From positions 62,001 to 126,000 of the forward strand of contig ARYC01000231.1 of assembly GCA_000711775.1 (NCBI GenBank): 64,000 nucleotides of DNA, in the 5' to 3' direction. Each line of letters starts with the position of its first letter. Within the stretch, counting starts at the first letter, position 1. The notes under the pieces were generated by a model, which saw nothing but the letters and a program-made list of their open reading frames with translations, was not told the DNA's origin and ran no database searches. Origin of the DNA: Oxytricha trifallax. Its lineage: Eukaryota; Ciliophora; Spirotrichea; Sporadotrichida; Oxytrichidae. The position numbers were made by a program, and so were the translations under genes. Positions 12,472 to 24,023 of this stretch are shown in pieces.

Positions 12472-12597
12472 ATTCTCTGGATCGGCTCCCTCAAATTAAG
12501 TTAAAATCTGTCCTTTTAAATTTCGTTATTTATTGATGCATTTAAAACTTTTTATTCACTTATCAAACTCATGCGAACATACGTATTGGGGTTTATG
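12472..12597 (-). repeat. Right terminal inverted repeat of the 10.4 kb transposon
   Basis: Exact reverse complement of 2164-2289. Confidence 0.95.
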
Positions 12598-13630
12598 AAA
12601 AAGAAAAATAATTGAGGAATGTTAAAAAGAAGTTCTTGCTGTAGGTGAAGCGTATGATAAAAGAATTACTGTAAGTGTAACTTTAAATAGACTAGGTTCG
12701 CAGTTTGAATATTATGAGTGACAATTTAGCCCAACTGCACAATCAAGAGAATCACCAATTACAAAGCTAAAGTTTAAATAAGCAACAGTTTAATATATGA
12801 ATTTGATTAGTATCAACAACTTTATAGTAACCTACTTTTTGAGAATTCTTTAATTAGTACTATTAATAAATACATCTTATTATGTTGAAATTATTAATTG
12901 ACTCACTACCATTATTGTAGATGTATTATCGATGATTATTACTCAGCTATTAACTTTTTAGATTATTGCAAATTAAATGGCACACTTAATACATGTACTT
13001 GCATTATAATTTTATTAAAATGCGTAGAGTTACTTTCACAAACGTTACAATAGGCTTTAATTAAATTACTTGATATAAATTCTGGAAACTTTAGTATAAA
13101 TTTTAATAACTTGTCAAGGTGTGGAGGTGAGTGTAAATTGATGTTAGGGAAATTAAAGTTATGTTTTTGAGTTAAGGTTTTATAAAAATAAGCGAGAATC
13201 GCATGACTTCAGTAATTTAAGGCATTAAAGCATTGCTATATTATGAGATTAATCATTCAATAAAAATAAGTCCAACAATGTTGCTTACTAATAATTTTAT
13301 TTGGCTTTATGAATTATTTTTAGTATGTTGTAATAGGACTTTGGTAGCTAAACTAATTTTATCGCAAAGAATTAAATGAATGACTATACTCAAGTGTTTA
13401 ATCAGCAAACATAGCTTTGCTCACTCTGGTTAAACGGTCTTTTCCAGAGTCCCTGCATCATCTCATTCAGAAAAGACCGTATTTTTAAAGAGGATGTGTT
13501 TTTAAGTATATTTCCGTAGTTATTTTCATCTTGCCTGGCTTAAACGTAGTGTATTAAAGAGATACTCGTATAAATAATACATTTCTGCTTGTTTCATCAC
13601 TCAACAGAAAGACTCTAAAATTCAAAAGCT
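12598..13630. other. AT-rich, no gene recognised
   Basis: No coding frame, repeat family or RNA gene is visible. Confidence 0.4.
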
Positions 13631-15160
13631 AGCTTGATATTACTTTTACTCATTATCATCTTAAAATGTGGATCTGCTACCTTAATTTCCCAAACTGAGA
13701 TCTATTCTAACAAAGGAAGCAATTTTTCTAACTTTCTAATCAGGTAATAAATTATCGTAAAGTAGAAGCTTAGAAAGTTGCACTTTAAGAGCATATAAGA
13801 ACTGATGTTCCATTTGTTAAATCACTTCTTACTACGAAGAAAGTTTTCTTATCACTGCCTAAGGCTTTCTATTGACACTACTAGACATAAAAACCTGACT
13901 TTTTATACTTTGTTTCTTTATTTTCAATATAGCAAAGCAAGTGTTCTTAATGATTCTTTCGAGGCACAAAATAGGCACGAGCTTGAACTCTTTCGCTTGG
14001 ACTATAGTATTTTTTACCACTCTTTCAACAATCAAGAGATTGAACTTTAGTTGTTCATGAAGGGCTGCCACTGGGCATGAATTAATTTAAAATGATTCTT
14101 TTCTGCCTTTTCTTAACCTTTGAAAGCTCGGTGGCATTTTTCAGCACTTCTTTTTTGGAATGCTTTTTATGAAGAGAGGGTCCATTAGCGGAGAAAGATC
14201 AATAATTAATCGTGAATCATTAAATTTCAAGCTTCAACTTTTGCAGGAGGAAGTCGTGCTTCTTAAATTTAACCAGCTCACCCCAGACATCGAGAAGTTT
14301 CAATAAAAAAGTGGGCAACTCATTGCTTCACTGCTCGTGATGGTCACTTCATTTGCTATTACTTTTCAGAGTTTCAATTAAAGAAAGAATTTTTCTGCTC
14401 AAAGAGTTGCTCTCCTAGATTATTGCAACAATTTCTCTGTCATACAATGAATTATCTCAAGTAAAGTGTATGGTGCTAAAGACTTAGATTATGATTCCTC
14501 ATTTGAATGTTTCTCATTCTCATATAATTAGGACCTTGTTGATGAATAGACTATTGATTAAGTACATTATGGTACAAATTACTGACATCTATCCTTTAGA
14601 GTCACTAATATAACTAGTTGACGAGTTACAGCTTTACTTCACGATTATAGGTTCTTAATATATTTTAAATTTTATTTTCCCGAGGATCCTATTGAAAGTC
14701 ATTTATGAGCTTGTTTGAAGGTTGTCCCTAGTTCTTTACCGACTTCCCCTTAGATTTTATATTATTAAGTCTTTCTAGCATGTCTACTATCCTCAATGTT
14801 CTCTTTGAGAACTTCTTGGTTTATAGCGCATCTTAGAAAAATTATTTGAGGTACAGATAGCGATTCTTCAGGACTTTTGTATAACCTCTTGATGTCTTCT
14901 ATCATTTTACTTTATAGCTAGCTAATGAATGAGCGACACTATGTAATGAGAGAACTGATTTTTATAAAAAAAGTGACTTCTTATGTGCCTTTTACAGCAA
15001 ACATGGCTCTTCAAGTCTTATTATGTAATTCTAGATTCTCTTAATTTAGATATGGCTTAGAGACCAAATGTTACATAATGCATTTAATCTCTAAGCTTAA
15101 TTCTCTTTAAGCTCTGCCTCCTTTAGTAATTTTATTGTTAGTTTATAGTATTTCTGCAAA
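13631..15160 (-). pseudogene. Decayed helical protein gene of unknown function
   Basis: On the minus strand a series of frames reads as one protein if a few frameshifts are allowed. At about 15,150-14,920 it reads KYYKLTIKLLKEAELKEN and on; at 14,890-14,790 PEESLSVPQIIFLRC; at 14,790-14,450 NNIKSKGKSVKN and NYMRMRNIQMRNHN; and at 14,071-13,631 an open 146-codon end (ALHEQLKFNLLIVERVVKN to the TGA). TAA and TAG fall at plausible Gln positions. The protein is Lys-, Leu- and Gln-rich and helical, with no recognisable domain. Frame changes near 14,780 and 14,400-14,080 suggest a pseudogene, or MDS pieces separated by small eliminated segments. Confidence 0.5.
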
Positions 15161-15770
15161 TGAACTTGATTTCAAGTTGGATTCACGTATTTTTTAAATA
15201 GCTTTTTGCCTTTCTATTACATATTTTATATTCTTATTAAAATTTTACACATTTTTAATATTTAAAAGTTATAAAAATTTACAAGGTCCGTAACCTACTT
15301 TTTTAATGTAGGTAACGGATATAATAAGAATATTAATAAAAACAATTCTATCATTATTTATAGCATCTGACATAATTATATTATGATAAATTCATTTATG
15401 TATATCAATATTCTTCTATTATTAATTTATTGTAATACTTAAAACTTCAGAAATTTCTATAATCATTATCAGCTCTAAACTTTCTTTATTAAATTTATTT
15501 ACGATATATTAAAGTTTTTTATAGAATTTTAACATCTTATAATTAATAGAACTTTTTCTAAGTATCTTAAACTTTGTCCTAAGTATCTTAAAATAATGAA
15601 GTTTGTGGAGTAGAAATTTTTTATAAAACTTATTCATGAATCTAGTTTTAGACTATTTGATTTATTTTAATTCGATTTAAAATTAACATTACTCTAAATG
15701 GAGATACTTTTAATCCTTGATTTATATAATTATTTTAAGTGACATAATAATTAATAAATATATAAATATA

Positions 15771-15790
15771 AATAATAATAATAATAATAA
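15771..15790. repeat. (ATA)n simple repeat, LINE tail
   Basis: About seven ATA units at the 3' end of the minus-strand LINE-like element. Confidence 0.8.
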
Positions 15791-15904
15791 TTAGATCACA
15801 TTGAGGTCTCTGGGGACACCCGATCTGGTATATGTTTTAATATATATAAGGGACAAGCCCTTTTATAAGTTCAAGTGTCTTAGTCAATTTGGGCATTAAC
15901 TATT

Positions 15905-17341
15905 TCACTAAAAATTCTTAATTTTCTTCTTCTCTGTCATCTTCTGGAGCCATTTCTTTTTCTTTCTGTTTTCCTTTCTCTGTCTCTTTTTGACTTAAAA
16001 GGTGGGCTGTTTAAATTTTGGAAGAGATAGACCAACGTTGAATTTTTCTTGTGAACTATGTTTTTTATCGTTGGTGAGAAGGACTCTCTCTTATAAGCTT
16101 CTTAACTATAGTTCTCCTTAATATATGGAGCTAAGTTGATTTAGTAATTGGATTTCCCATTTCTCAAATCTTGGGTCAAGATTGTTGTTTTTGGAGTCTA
16201 TGAGTCTTTATAGTAATTTGTATCTTATGTCCTAGTTCATTATTTGGAACATGTTGCTTTATAAAAGAATTTACTAGACTATACTTGTTTCCAAAAGGAT
16301 ATCATGTTTAATTCCTTAGTACATAAGTATATGTATGAGACTTATATCTTCTATTGAATCTTTAATCAGATTCTGAGCAGTTTCTGTTCTATCGGAATTA
16401 CTGATATCATGTTCCCTATTTAGTACCCCTGGACCAGATGTAGTATTTAGTACCTGTAGTATTACCTAGTTGGAATTTTTGGCTGATTCTTCGCATATCT
16501 TGGAGGTTAGTAGGAGTGATTCCTCCAATATCTTTGTTAGGTATTCAGGGACTATCGGTTCCATTTGTGTTTAGGAGATTGATCTACCTTAGTTTTCCGA
16601 TTCTTGTGGGGTAGATCTGTTTGAGTTGTAAAATTGAGGTTTGTACTTCTATGGTTGTATTACGAAGTCTTTAGTTTAGTGAGTAAAAAGGTCTTTTACC
16701 TCTATAGTACTTTGTTGTATGAAGATCTTCTCAGAGTTATCCAATATGGGGTTTTGGTATAGGGGTCTCTGGGTGTTGTGGTTTGAAGCTATTTTCTTCT
16801 TCTGGGACAGTTTGAGATTTCTATAATATCTTCTTTTGTAGTACAGTTGTTCTCTCTCGAAGGCTAAGTAGGCTTCTTCCTCAACTTGTTCATCCTCCTC
16901 TTCTTCATCAGATGTCCAATCATCTTCTGATGAGGAGTTGAGGTTTTGTTTCTTTGTGGTTTTAGCTAGGAAGTCTTAGGCAAAAGCACTTAAGTCCATG
17001 TGTTGATTTTTGATTTAGTCATCATCAATAAGGATCTGTTGGTAGATAAGTTTGTTGTAGTGAGGTTGAGTTATCCTTTAGCAAAGTTCAAGAGTTCGAC
17101 TTAGGTTGTGGGTGTTTTGTTTGTTTAGTATCTAATAGTACCTATCATCCATGTCCTAAGATGAATCATAGTTGGATTCTTTTTGTTTCTTACTGTAGAT
17201 AAAAATACTTTAACTGTCTTCGATGATCATATGTTCATCTGAAGATTCCCTGCTAGTTTCCAAGCAGTGTTCCCTTTCCTAGCCCTTATGGACTAGGTTG
17301 TGGAGAGAGTTCTAGATAGACTTGGTAAGGATTCGTTACAT
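15905..17341 (-). CDS. ORF1-like protein of a LINE family, intact
   Basis: Open from ATG 17341 to TGA 15907-15905, 478 residues, with more than 20 TAA/TAG codons read as Gln and no TGA inside; such length is unlikely by chance. The N-terminal third contains an acidic run (EDDWTSDEEEEDEQVEEEAY), the middle is helical (VPEYLTKILEESLLLTSKI) and the C-terminus is strongly basic (KKRQRKENRKKKKW), as expected of a nucleic-acid-binding protein. No CCHC knuckle, RRM or RT motif was seen. It is called ORF1-like from its position just upstream of a LINE 3' tail and its basic end; that role is inference. Confidence 0.7.
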
Positions 17342-17360
17342 TTTACCCCCAGAGCAAGTT

Positions 17361-18049
17361 TCTATCTAATTTAATAAATATAAATATAAATATCACTTAA
17401 CAGCTCAAAATTATTATATTTCACATTTGCTTTCTAGTTTATAGTGAAATTAAAAAAAAATTTTATAATTAAACATGAAAAATAGGCTATTAAATTGATA
17501 TAAAGTGAGCAGATCATTAATTTTAATATAATGAAAGGCTTAAAAATCTTAATGAACCATATCTTGAAGAGAAAAATTCGTGCTTGTGAGGGTCAGATAA
17601 CAAAAAGTAATATCTGTCTATCAGATTGTAAAACATTGGAAAAAATCGATTTATACGTAAAAGAGATTAGGAAACTAAATGGTGGAAATTAGCGCCATGT
17701 ATCGGATTCTGAAGTCAAAACCCATTGTAATTATGAGAATTAAATTTTATTTATTATTACTAAAATACATTTGAATTAAGGAAATTTAAAAATAAAAATA
17801 TAGAAGTGATCGTTATTTATATTAACTGCCACTGATTTGATGAGTGGCTAATGTTAATTTGCATTGTTGAAAGATTAACTTTTCTTTCTGATTACAACTA
17901 CCAGTTTATTAGTCTAGTAGTCTATTATAACAATTATTTTAATATTAAAAGTTTACTAATTAATTAAATTATTTAAGTAATTATAAGACTAAACGATTAG
18001 ACTCTCTTTTATAGTTGGAAGTGATTAGTCAAAAATAACAATCAAATTA
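17361..18049. other. AT-rich, no gene; iteron-like motifs near the end
   Basis: No coding frame. The motif AAACGATTAGACTC at about 17,991-18,004 resembles sequence in the adjacent TIR (AAACGGTTAGAC) and GATGATTAGACGATC at about 18,302. Confidence 0.4.
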
Positions 18050-18391
18050 GACTCTTAAACGGTTAGACAGCTATCTGAGATTTGAGTAAGTTGGGCATAT
18101 TGCTGTCTTCTCTCATTTTTAGAAATAATGCCAAAGAGCAGATGGCAACATGAATGTCCAAATGTTTACGCTGCTCAAGATGGCTTAAAAAAAGATCTCT
18201 CTTAAAGTAGAAGGCTTGATTGATCATGATTGAAAGGGATACTACTAAACTATAAAAATCGTGAATGAGATGAGTTTAATAAAGTCTATTGGATGTGATT
18301 AGATGATTAGACGATCAGGCTACAGTTTAAATAGATTGTGTAGAAGTCTAATGAATATATTAATATATTAATTATTTATATATAATCAGCT
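18050..18391 (+). repeat. Left TIR of the Rep element
   Basis: About 342 bp beginning GACTCTTAAACGGTTAGACAG. It is nearly identical to the interrupted right TIR, with a few substitutions. Confidence 0.9.
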
Positions 18392-18631
18392 AAATGGCAT
18401 ATCTGAATGGATGGTTTCTTTTCCTGTTAAAAGCATCATATCATTTTTTTAAAATTAATAAAGCCAAGCAGAATAATAACTTTAATACGGAATTCGTCTT
18501 TAAAATCGATGTTCTTAATTATTCAAAAATCCAATTGCAAACAGTAGAAGCATATTTAAAAACTACATCGACAGTCTTATCGCACATTCAAATCTACTAA
18601 CTTTAGTTATATCGAATTTGTTTACATGGTG

Positions 18632-19840
18632 TTAAATACATAGTTCAGACAGGGAGGAATACATAATTGTTTCTTCACTTGCATTAACTAATCTGGTTAC
18701 AAGAAACTTTAATATCACGGCATCGTGGTCACAAATGTCTATTTATCTTCTGAGATATGGCTTTTTGAGAATAATCCACATCTTTCTCTAGTAAATGGCT
18801 AGTGAGATTATTTCAACTAAGCATCCTGCAAGGCTTTGGCAAATTTGTCATAACTTAAATCAGTCTATAAGAAGGAAGTAGAGAGAAAAGAATTGCTATT
18901 TAAGAAATTTATTGCCTATTTTTTCAATGGATAATGTAGAGGTAATGAATAATTCTATAATAAACACAGAATGAAAATTAATACAATCATAATTGGAGAC
19001 ATTGAAACTAAACTGAAATAGCACACTCGACTTATTAAAGATGCTGGTCTCCTATAACTTGAGTGTGTTCCTTTTATCAGATTGTTACAGGAATACTTAC
19101 TGAGGTTTCCAAATAAAAGCATCAATGAAACAGCGCTTACAACTCAATATTTCATTAATCAAGGGTAATGAGATGTATTAGAAGCTCTTTATTATATTCT
19201 CCTGAAAAAAAAAGATTCAAATATAAAGAGTATATGGATTGTAGACTCTACTAATACCAGGAAGACTACCATCACCGAGATGCTAAGAATAGATCTTCAT
19301 TTAGAACATTTTTGAAAGATGTGGTATCACACTTTTTTTGTGAAAGCAGTAAATATATATATGGCACCACAAATCACACTGATGAATAAGATTAACTTCC
19401 CACATTACTTTGGGAACAAAAAGAATCTGGCTAGAATGAAGAAAATGTTGGAGGGAAAGGGTTATGAGATAGATGTAATATATGGAAGTACAAAGATAGC
19501 TTTGAAATGTAAATGCTATTTTACCACAACTAACGACTTGCCTTTTGTAGAAATGGCTTAGGTAGACAGGGATGCGTTCATGGAAAAGATAAAAATCTGC
19601 GAGATGGAGATTAAGTGAAGAACGAAAAAGCAACGATTCCCCTACTGGACCTCTCAATTTGCGCGCTATCTCTTCAATAGGTATCACGTTGAAAGGATGG
19701 CAGAATTGATAAGACCATTGAATGATAGCTTAGATAAAGATGAAGAAGATGACACAAAGAGCAGATAGAGACCGATTCCAAAAAATCAGATATGGCACTA
19801 AGCTGATTATATATAAATAATTAATATATTAATATATTCA
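18632..19840 (+). pseudogene. Rep-like protein with SF3 helicase domain, damaged
   Basis: One plus-strand frame (TAA/TAG as Gln) carries, in order, a hydrophobic strand and a degenerate Walker A (IWIVDSTNTRKTT, about 19,230), then LEGKGYEIDV (about 19,450), a motif-C-like CYFTTTNDLP (about 19,520) and DRDAFMEKIKICEM (about 19,570), then an acidic tail. This order fits superfamily 3 helicases of Rep proteins. Both Walker A glycines that normally flank the loop appear replaced (Asp, Arg), and the frame has several internal TGAs (about 18,813, 19,151, 19,314 and 19,615). All are compatible with G-to-A decay, so it is probably inactive. An HUH endonuclease domain was not confirmed upstream. Relation to any particular virus group cannot be decided from this. 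Confidence 0.65.
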
Positions 19841-20043
19841 TTAGACTTCTACACAATCTATTTAAACTGTAGCCTGATCGTCTAATCATCATAATCACAT
19901 CCAATAGACTTTATTAAACTCATCTCTAATTCAACGATTTTTATAGTTTAGTAGTATCCCTTTCAATCATGATCAATCAAGCCTTCTACTTTAAGAGAGA
20001 TCTTTTTTTAAGCCATCTTGAGCAGCGTAAACATTTGGACATT
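19801..20043 (-). repeat. Right TIR of the Rep element, inner part
   Basis: Reverse complement of the inner part of 18050-18391. It is cut at 20043 by the TBE insertion and continues at 24130-24233. Confidence 0.9.
20041..20043. repeat. Target-site duplication ATT, left copy
   Basis: ATT directly precedes the TBE end and is repeated at 24127-24129. Deleting one copy plus the TBE restores the TIR sequence. The 3 bp ANT-type target fits TBE elements. Confidence 0.9.
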
Positions 20044-20182
20044 CAAAACCCCAAAACCCCTTAGTGAGGTTTATAAGTGCTTTGATTTGTATGGCATAGT
20101 TGGGGTCTTATTGGGGTTTGTAGAGAAAACGCAGGTTTTATATGAATTTAATGAATATTTAATGAGTATTAGTGTACTTAAT

Positions 20183-21629
20183 TCAAACTAATTTTATCTA
20201 CTTGTCTTTATTATATCTTTTGAACCTTGCTCACTTTAGTGGGTCAAGTATCTCATCTAATGTTTACCGAGGATAGTTAGGAGCTCTGACGATTATCATC
20301 TCTACTATGTTTCTAACTTCTTAGAATACATCTTCTTGCTTTATATGCTTCTAAGCCAAACTTATTGATTGTTTTTCATGCTTTGTTCCAAAGTAAGACA
20401 TACATTCCATGTCACTTTTTAATATTATTGCTGCTACTGCCCAAAAATCCCATTAAACAGAACCATTAGTCCACCTCTCTCATATTGGGAAGTACCCTGG
20501 AGTACCAAGTACCTTTGCTAAAGTAACAATCTCCTATCTTAAAGCTCTATTGAAATCGATAACTACTACCTCTAAAGGGCAGATATTTAGCATAACGTTT
20601 TCAGGCTTCAAATCTCTATGAACATATCAAAGTTCATGCAACTCCTTTACACCTTTTATCATATCTGAGAGTAATCGTTTAAATCATCAGGGTACCTATT
20701 GTGATAAAGGTAGTTTCTCAGAGTTATCTCAAATTTATTTAGCCTTAATGCGATGAAACCTTAGCTTAAAATAACACAATCGAGCTTAAGCAAATTTTTG
20801 CAGTCTTTTCTTTAGGCCTCTCTAAGTATCATGTATTCATTAGCAAACTCATTTTAATACTGTTGGTTCTTAAGAAGATAGCTGAATGGATACACCTTGT
20901 ATGCATACTCATCAATTACTATAAGCTTTGCTTTTGCAGGCACGTTTATATTCAAGTAATTTTAAATACAAGTGCTGAGATCAACTGCATTTAATGATGG
21001 TATATTCATAGCTTTTGCTTAGAAGGTTGTTAAAATTGTATTACCTGTTTGCTGGTTCATCGACCCATATCGTTTCTGTCTTTTGAGTCTCTCTTGCTGC
21101 TCTCTTTATTACTCAAGAGTATTAGATTTTCTTTTTGTTGGAACTAGTTTTTAGGTTACATTATCCTGCATTAAAAATTCACTCAAATGATGCTTCTACA
21201 TATGCTTCTTTACTTTTGCAGAATGTGTGTAAGACTTCATGCACAGTGTGCATTAGTACCTTCCATCAACTTTATCATGCTTGAAATAGATCTTGGCTTT
21301 GCCAGAGTGTACCTCTTTCAGGTGTCTCTTCAAGCTTTGTTCGGTTGAGAAAAGATTCTAGCAGTCTTCACATTGATATGTTTTATCTTTTCAATTTCTT
21401 GCTGTTCTTTTAGCTCCTCAACATATTCAATTTATATTTAAAGTCCTATCTCTGCTCTACACTTCTTATTTTAGACTTCAATTTTGAAGACCTCTGCTTC
21501 AAACTCAAGAGCTCTTAGCTCTACCTCCCTCTCAACATAAATAATTTCAGGCTTTTTAGTTTAGCAAAAGTTTAGCTATGATTATCCTGCTCCAGGAGAG
21601 ACTGCTTTACGATTTAAGTTATCCGCCAT
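20183..21629 (-). pseudogene. TBE zinc-finger/kinase protein, copy A
   Basis: The 57 kDa-type TBE protein: N-terminal C2H2 fingers (CTLCMKSYTHSAKVKKHMQKHH) and a C-terminal protein-kinase-like domain with YVHRDLKPENV, VVVIDFNRAL and the WDFWAVAA segment. It runs from ATG 21629 to TGA 20183-20185. Compared with copies B and C it has a one-base loss before the first finger (near 21,380), a base loss near 20,680 after PDDLND, and a Gly codon turned into TGA just before YVHRD. It is therefore probably not translated in full. The stop after the KFV-type end is shared by all three copies. Confidence 0.85.
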
Positions 21630-22196
21630 GTTTAAATTCAAATTTAAATTTCTATTATAGAGCTTAAATAACCTCTCTAGTTATAGTTACTGTGTATAGG
21701 AGTTGGTACTGCAACAATATTGATTGATTTTGAAGTGTTAGAGATCATATTTATACTTAGTTTTATAGCTATAATTTTTCTAATTTCATGCTTAATATTT
21801 TTAATTTTGGTACCAACTTAGATAAAATTCAGGTTGGTACTGGTACCAATTAGGTTTTGAACCATTTTGGAACTTTTCTATTAAAACCTCATTAGTTTAA
21901 AACTAGGTACTAATTAAGTTTTGGTACTATTAAATTGGTACTAATTAAAATTAAACGGATTTAGTACCAGTACTAATTAAATTAAAAAAAACTTAGTACT
22001 AATTTAATGGAACTAAATTGTTAAAAATAGAGCTCCATCTCTGAAGTTTGATACAGCTTCTGCCAGCTTTCTCCACGTATCTTTGCAGGGTTGCCTACCT
22101 ATAAGATGCCCATATTAAATAGTAAGTTTTTAAATAATAGGATCCAGAAGTCTATAAATTTTAATTTAAAATTCATTTATAGGAAGAGGAACAAAG

Positions 22197-22963
22197 ATGG
22201 AATCACTCAATGATCAAATGAAAAGAGTCGAGGCTCAAGAAATGATATCAAGATTCAGAAGTAAAGAAGATCTCTATCGATACCTAACTTTACATGGTAA
22301 GATAACTAGATGACTATTAACATATTATACAGTTGGTTTATTCCTTCCAACGATGGAAGGTACCAATATTTCCTTCTTAAAAGCAATACTTTGTGAGGAG
22401 AAGAAAGTCTTAAAAATAAAAAAACAAACTAAAAGAAATTTCCAACTACCCTCAGATTTCAGTCACTAATCTTTATGAGGATGCTATGAAAGATGAGAAG
22501 TGGTTGTTTACCATCCTTCCAAGAAACAACTCTCTCATAAACTACCACAGAGGAACTTTTTCTTTGGTATTCTTGGTACAATAAAAGAGGAGTATCTCAG
22601 AGAAATAATTGAAGAAGCACATAAGAAACGATATTCTATCTCTCCTGAAGACTAGAAAAAGCAAGGCATTCTCATAAGCTCAGCTTGGCTAGAGGAACTT
22701 AAGAAGCATCCTTATCTTTCAAGTAAGCTTTGAGATATAACTTTGCAGGAAAATCTGGCACTGGTATATATCTTATGAAAGAGCAGAAAACAGCAGACAG
22801 TTCATTAAGTTAGCAAGATACTTTATAAAGATGTTTAAAAGCCAGAAGATATGAAAATAGATGCAGGAGATGGCAGTAAGAGAAGAAACTTAGGGCCTGT
22901 CAAGCCTTAAAAGAAGAAAAGAAAGAGAAGCCTAATCCTTTTAAGGGTCCATTTAATATGTGA
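22197..22963 (+). pseudogene. TBE 22 kDa-type ORF, copy A
   Basis: From ATG 22197 (MESLNDQMKRVEAQEM) the frame is interrupted early by TGA near 22,311, where copy B reads on. Downstream segments such as NYHRGTFSLVFLVQ are in changed frames. A splice-like GTAAGC...TTTGCAG lies near 22,722-22,750. The family is known only from TBE elements; its function is unknown. It sits between the divergent kinase and the convergent transposase genes, as usual for TBE. Confidence 0.7.
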
Positions 22964-22969
22964 ACTATT

Positions 22970-24023
22970 TCATTCATTTAAGTCTAAAACTTATTAATAA
23001 ACATTCATTCTCCCCTTCCTTGCACATATCGTAGTCTTATCTTTATTCACTCTCTTGCAACTACTTTGTATTAAGTCTACTGTATCGATTGGTAAATCAT
23101 GCATTAGATGATTCAGCAGTAGCTTCTTGTAGTAAGTCTTGATTTAACTCCAGTAAAATTCAATTCCATTAAATTATGGGCTATAAGGAACGTTGTATAA
23201 AGGAGTTATATTTAATTCTTCATATGATTTCTTAGATAAAAACTGATAAGTTATTAACAAACAAGATGATTTCTTAGTTGCTATACTTCTCTCTAAGCTT
23301 ATGCAAAAACTCAATATACTACTCTCGCTTAATAGAGCGAGGATGAATGAAATAAGCTTCTAGACCTGAATCTTCACTAATACCAGCTAAAATTGCGTGA
23401 GTGGCAACCTTTACTTTTTAATCATAGACTTCTATATTATCATACTTCTTATACCAAGACTTATTAATAAAGGTGTTGAAGGTGAATACAGCTTCATCAG
23501 CGTGTATGAACTTGATGTTATTAGTAATAGCTCTCTGCATTTAATCATATATATAGTTTAAATTATTACTATAAAATGGCACTGTAAAATCAATCACTCT
23601 CTTCACTCTGTTGACAGTCTTGAAAGTAATACCATTTCTTCTATAAATATTGGCTATAGTCTAAGGAGAGATACGAATGTCAGGAAACTTGCGATGAAAC
23701 ATAACAGCTCGTTAGTCAAGAGGAAAGTGAGCCCAATACTTTAAAGTCTTAGAGTCACAGATATAGTCTATATGGACCAGTGAGAACTTTTATTTTCTTA
23801 CTGGATGTTTTCAAGTACCAGAATTAAAATGCTAAACAGCTAACATGCAGTAATACCTAACAGTTGAGGCATTCTTGTGTAGGAGTCTTGCTATGGCTGT
23901 ATAATTCAACACTGGTTTGACTTAGTCTATATTAAAACTTGTACCATACCGAAGCTTAAGCAGTAAATCTAAATATTACTCATCATAAATAGACCCTAAA
24001 TTTCGCTAATTTCTATTTCTCAT
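22970..24023 (-). pseudogene. TBE DDE transposase, copy A, damaged
   Basis: The 42 kDa-type TBE transposase. From ATG 24023 it reads a helix-turn-helix-like N-terminus (NYTAIARLLHKNASTVRYY), then the catalytic core: D in FIHADEAVFTF (about 23,515), LFVNNLSVF (about 23,250), where the second Asp has become Asn, and E in YSPQFNGIEFYW (about 23,175). A deletion just after LSVF shifts the frame relative to copy C (which reads VDNLPVHKTKESKK there), and a TGA lies near 23,790. The missing catalytic Asp and the frameshift make it inactive. Confidence 0.88.

Larger units (their letters stand above)
2164..12597. mobile_element. 10.4 kb DNA transposon with identical 126 bp TIRs and cargo genes
   Basis: The two ends are exact inverted copies (2164-2289 and 12472-12597), beginning CATAAACCCCAATACG. 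Inside are a DD34E transposase (minus strand), an unknown coiled-coil protein (plus strand) and a SecA-like ATPase (minus strand). TAA and TAG serve as Gln in all three. The Tc1/mariner-IS630 type transposase most likely mobilises the unit; the other two genes are cargo or accessory functions. Identical TIRs suggest a recent insertion, although frameshifts are visible in two cargo genes. An obvious target-site duplication was not found: the left flank reads GATA and the right AAAA. It is not a TBE, because its ends and gene content differ. Confidence 0.9.
15771..17360 (-). mobile_element. LINE-like element carrying a non-RT ORF only
   Basis: Minus-strand element of about 1.6 kb. It ends in a 3' region with AGGGCTTGTCCC, a block ending CCAGAGACCTCAATGTGATC, and a (TTA)n tail. 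The same 3' block is found at 55,735-55,830 (minus) and 27,065-27,160 (plus). This shared tail with a simple repeat is typical of target-primed LINE copies. The body holds one intact ORF and no reverse transcriptase. Confidence 0.75.

Noticed and set aside
2164..12597. Calling the 10.4 kb element a Maverick/Polinton.
   Set aside because: No protein-primed DNA polymerase, integrase or capsid gene was seen; it has a DD34E transposase instead.
15288..15322. Hairpin CCGTAACCTAC...GTAGGTAACGG as a terminator.
   Set aside because: Short, with a mismatch, and rho-independent terminators do not apply here; no gene ends beside it.
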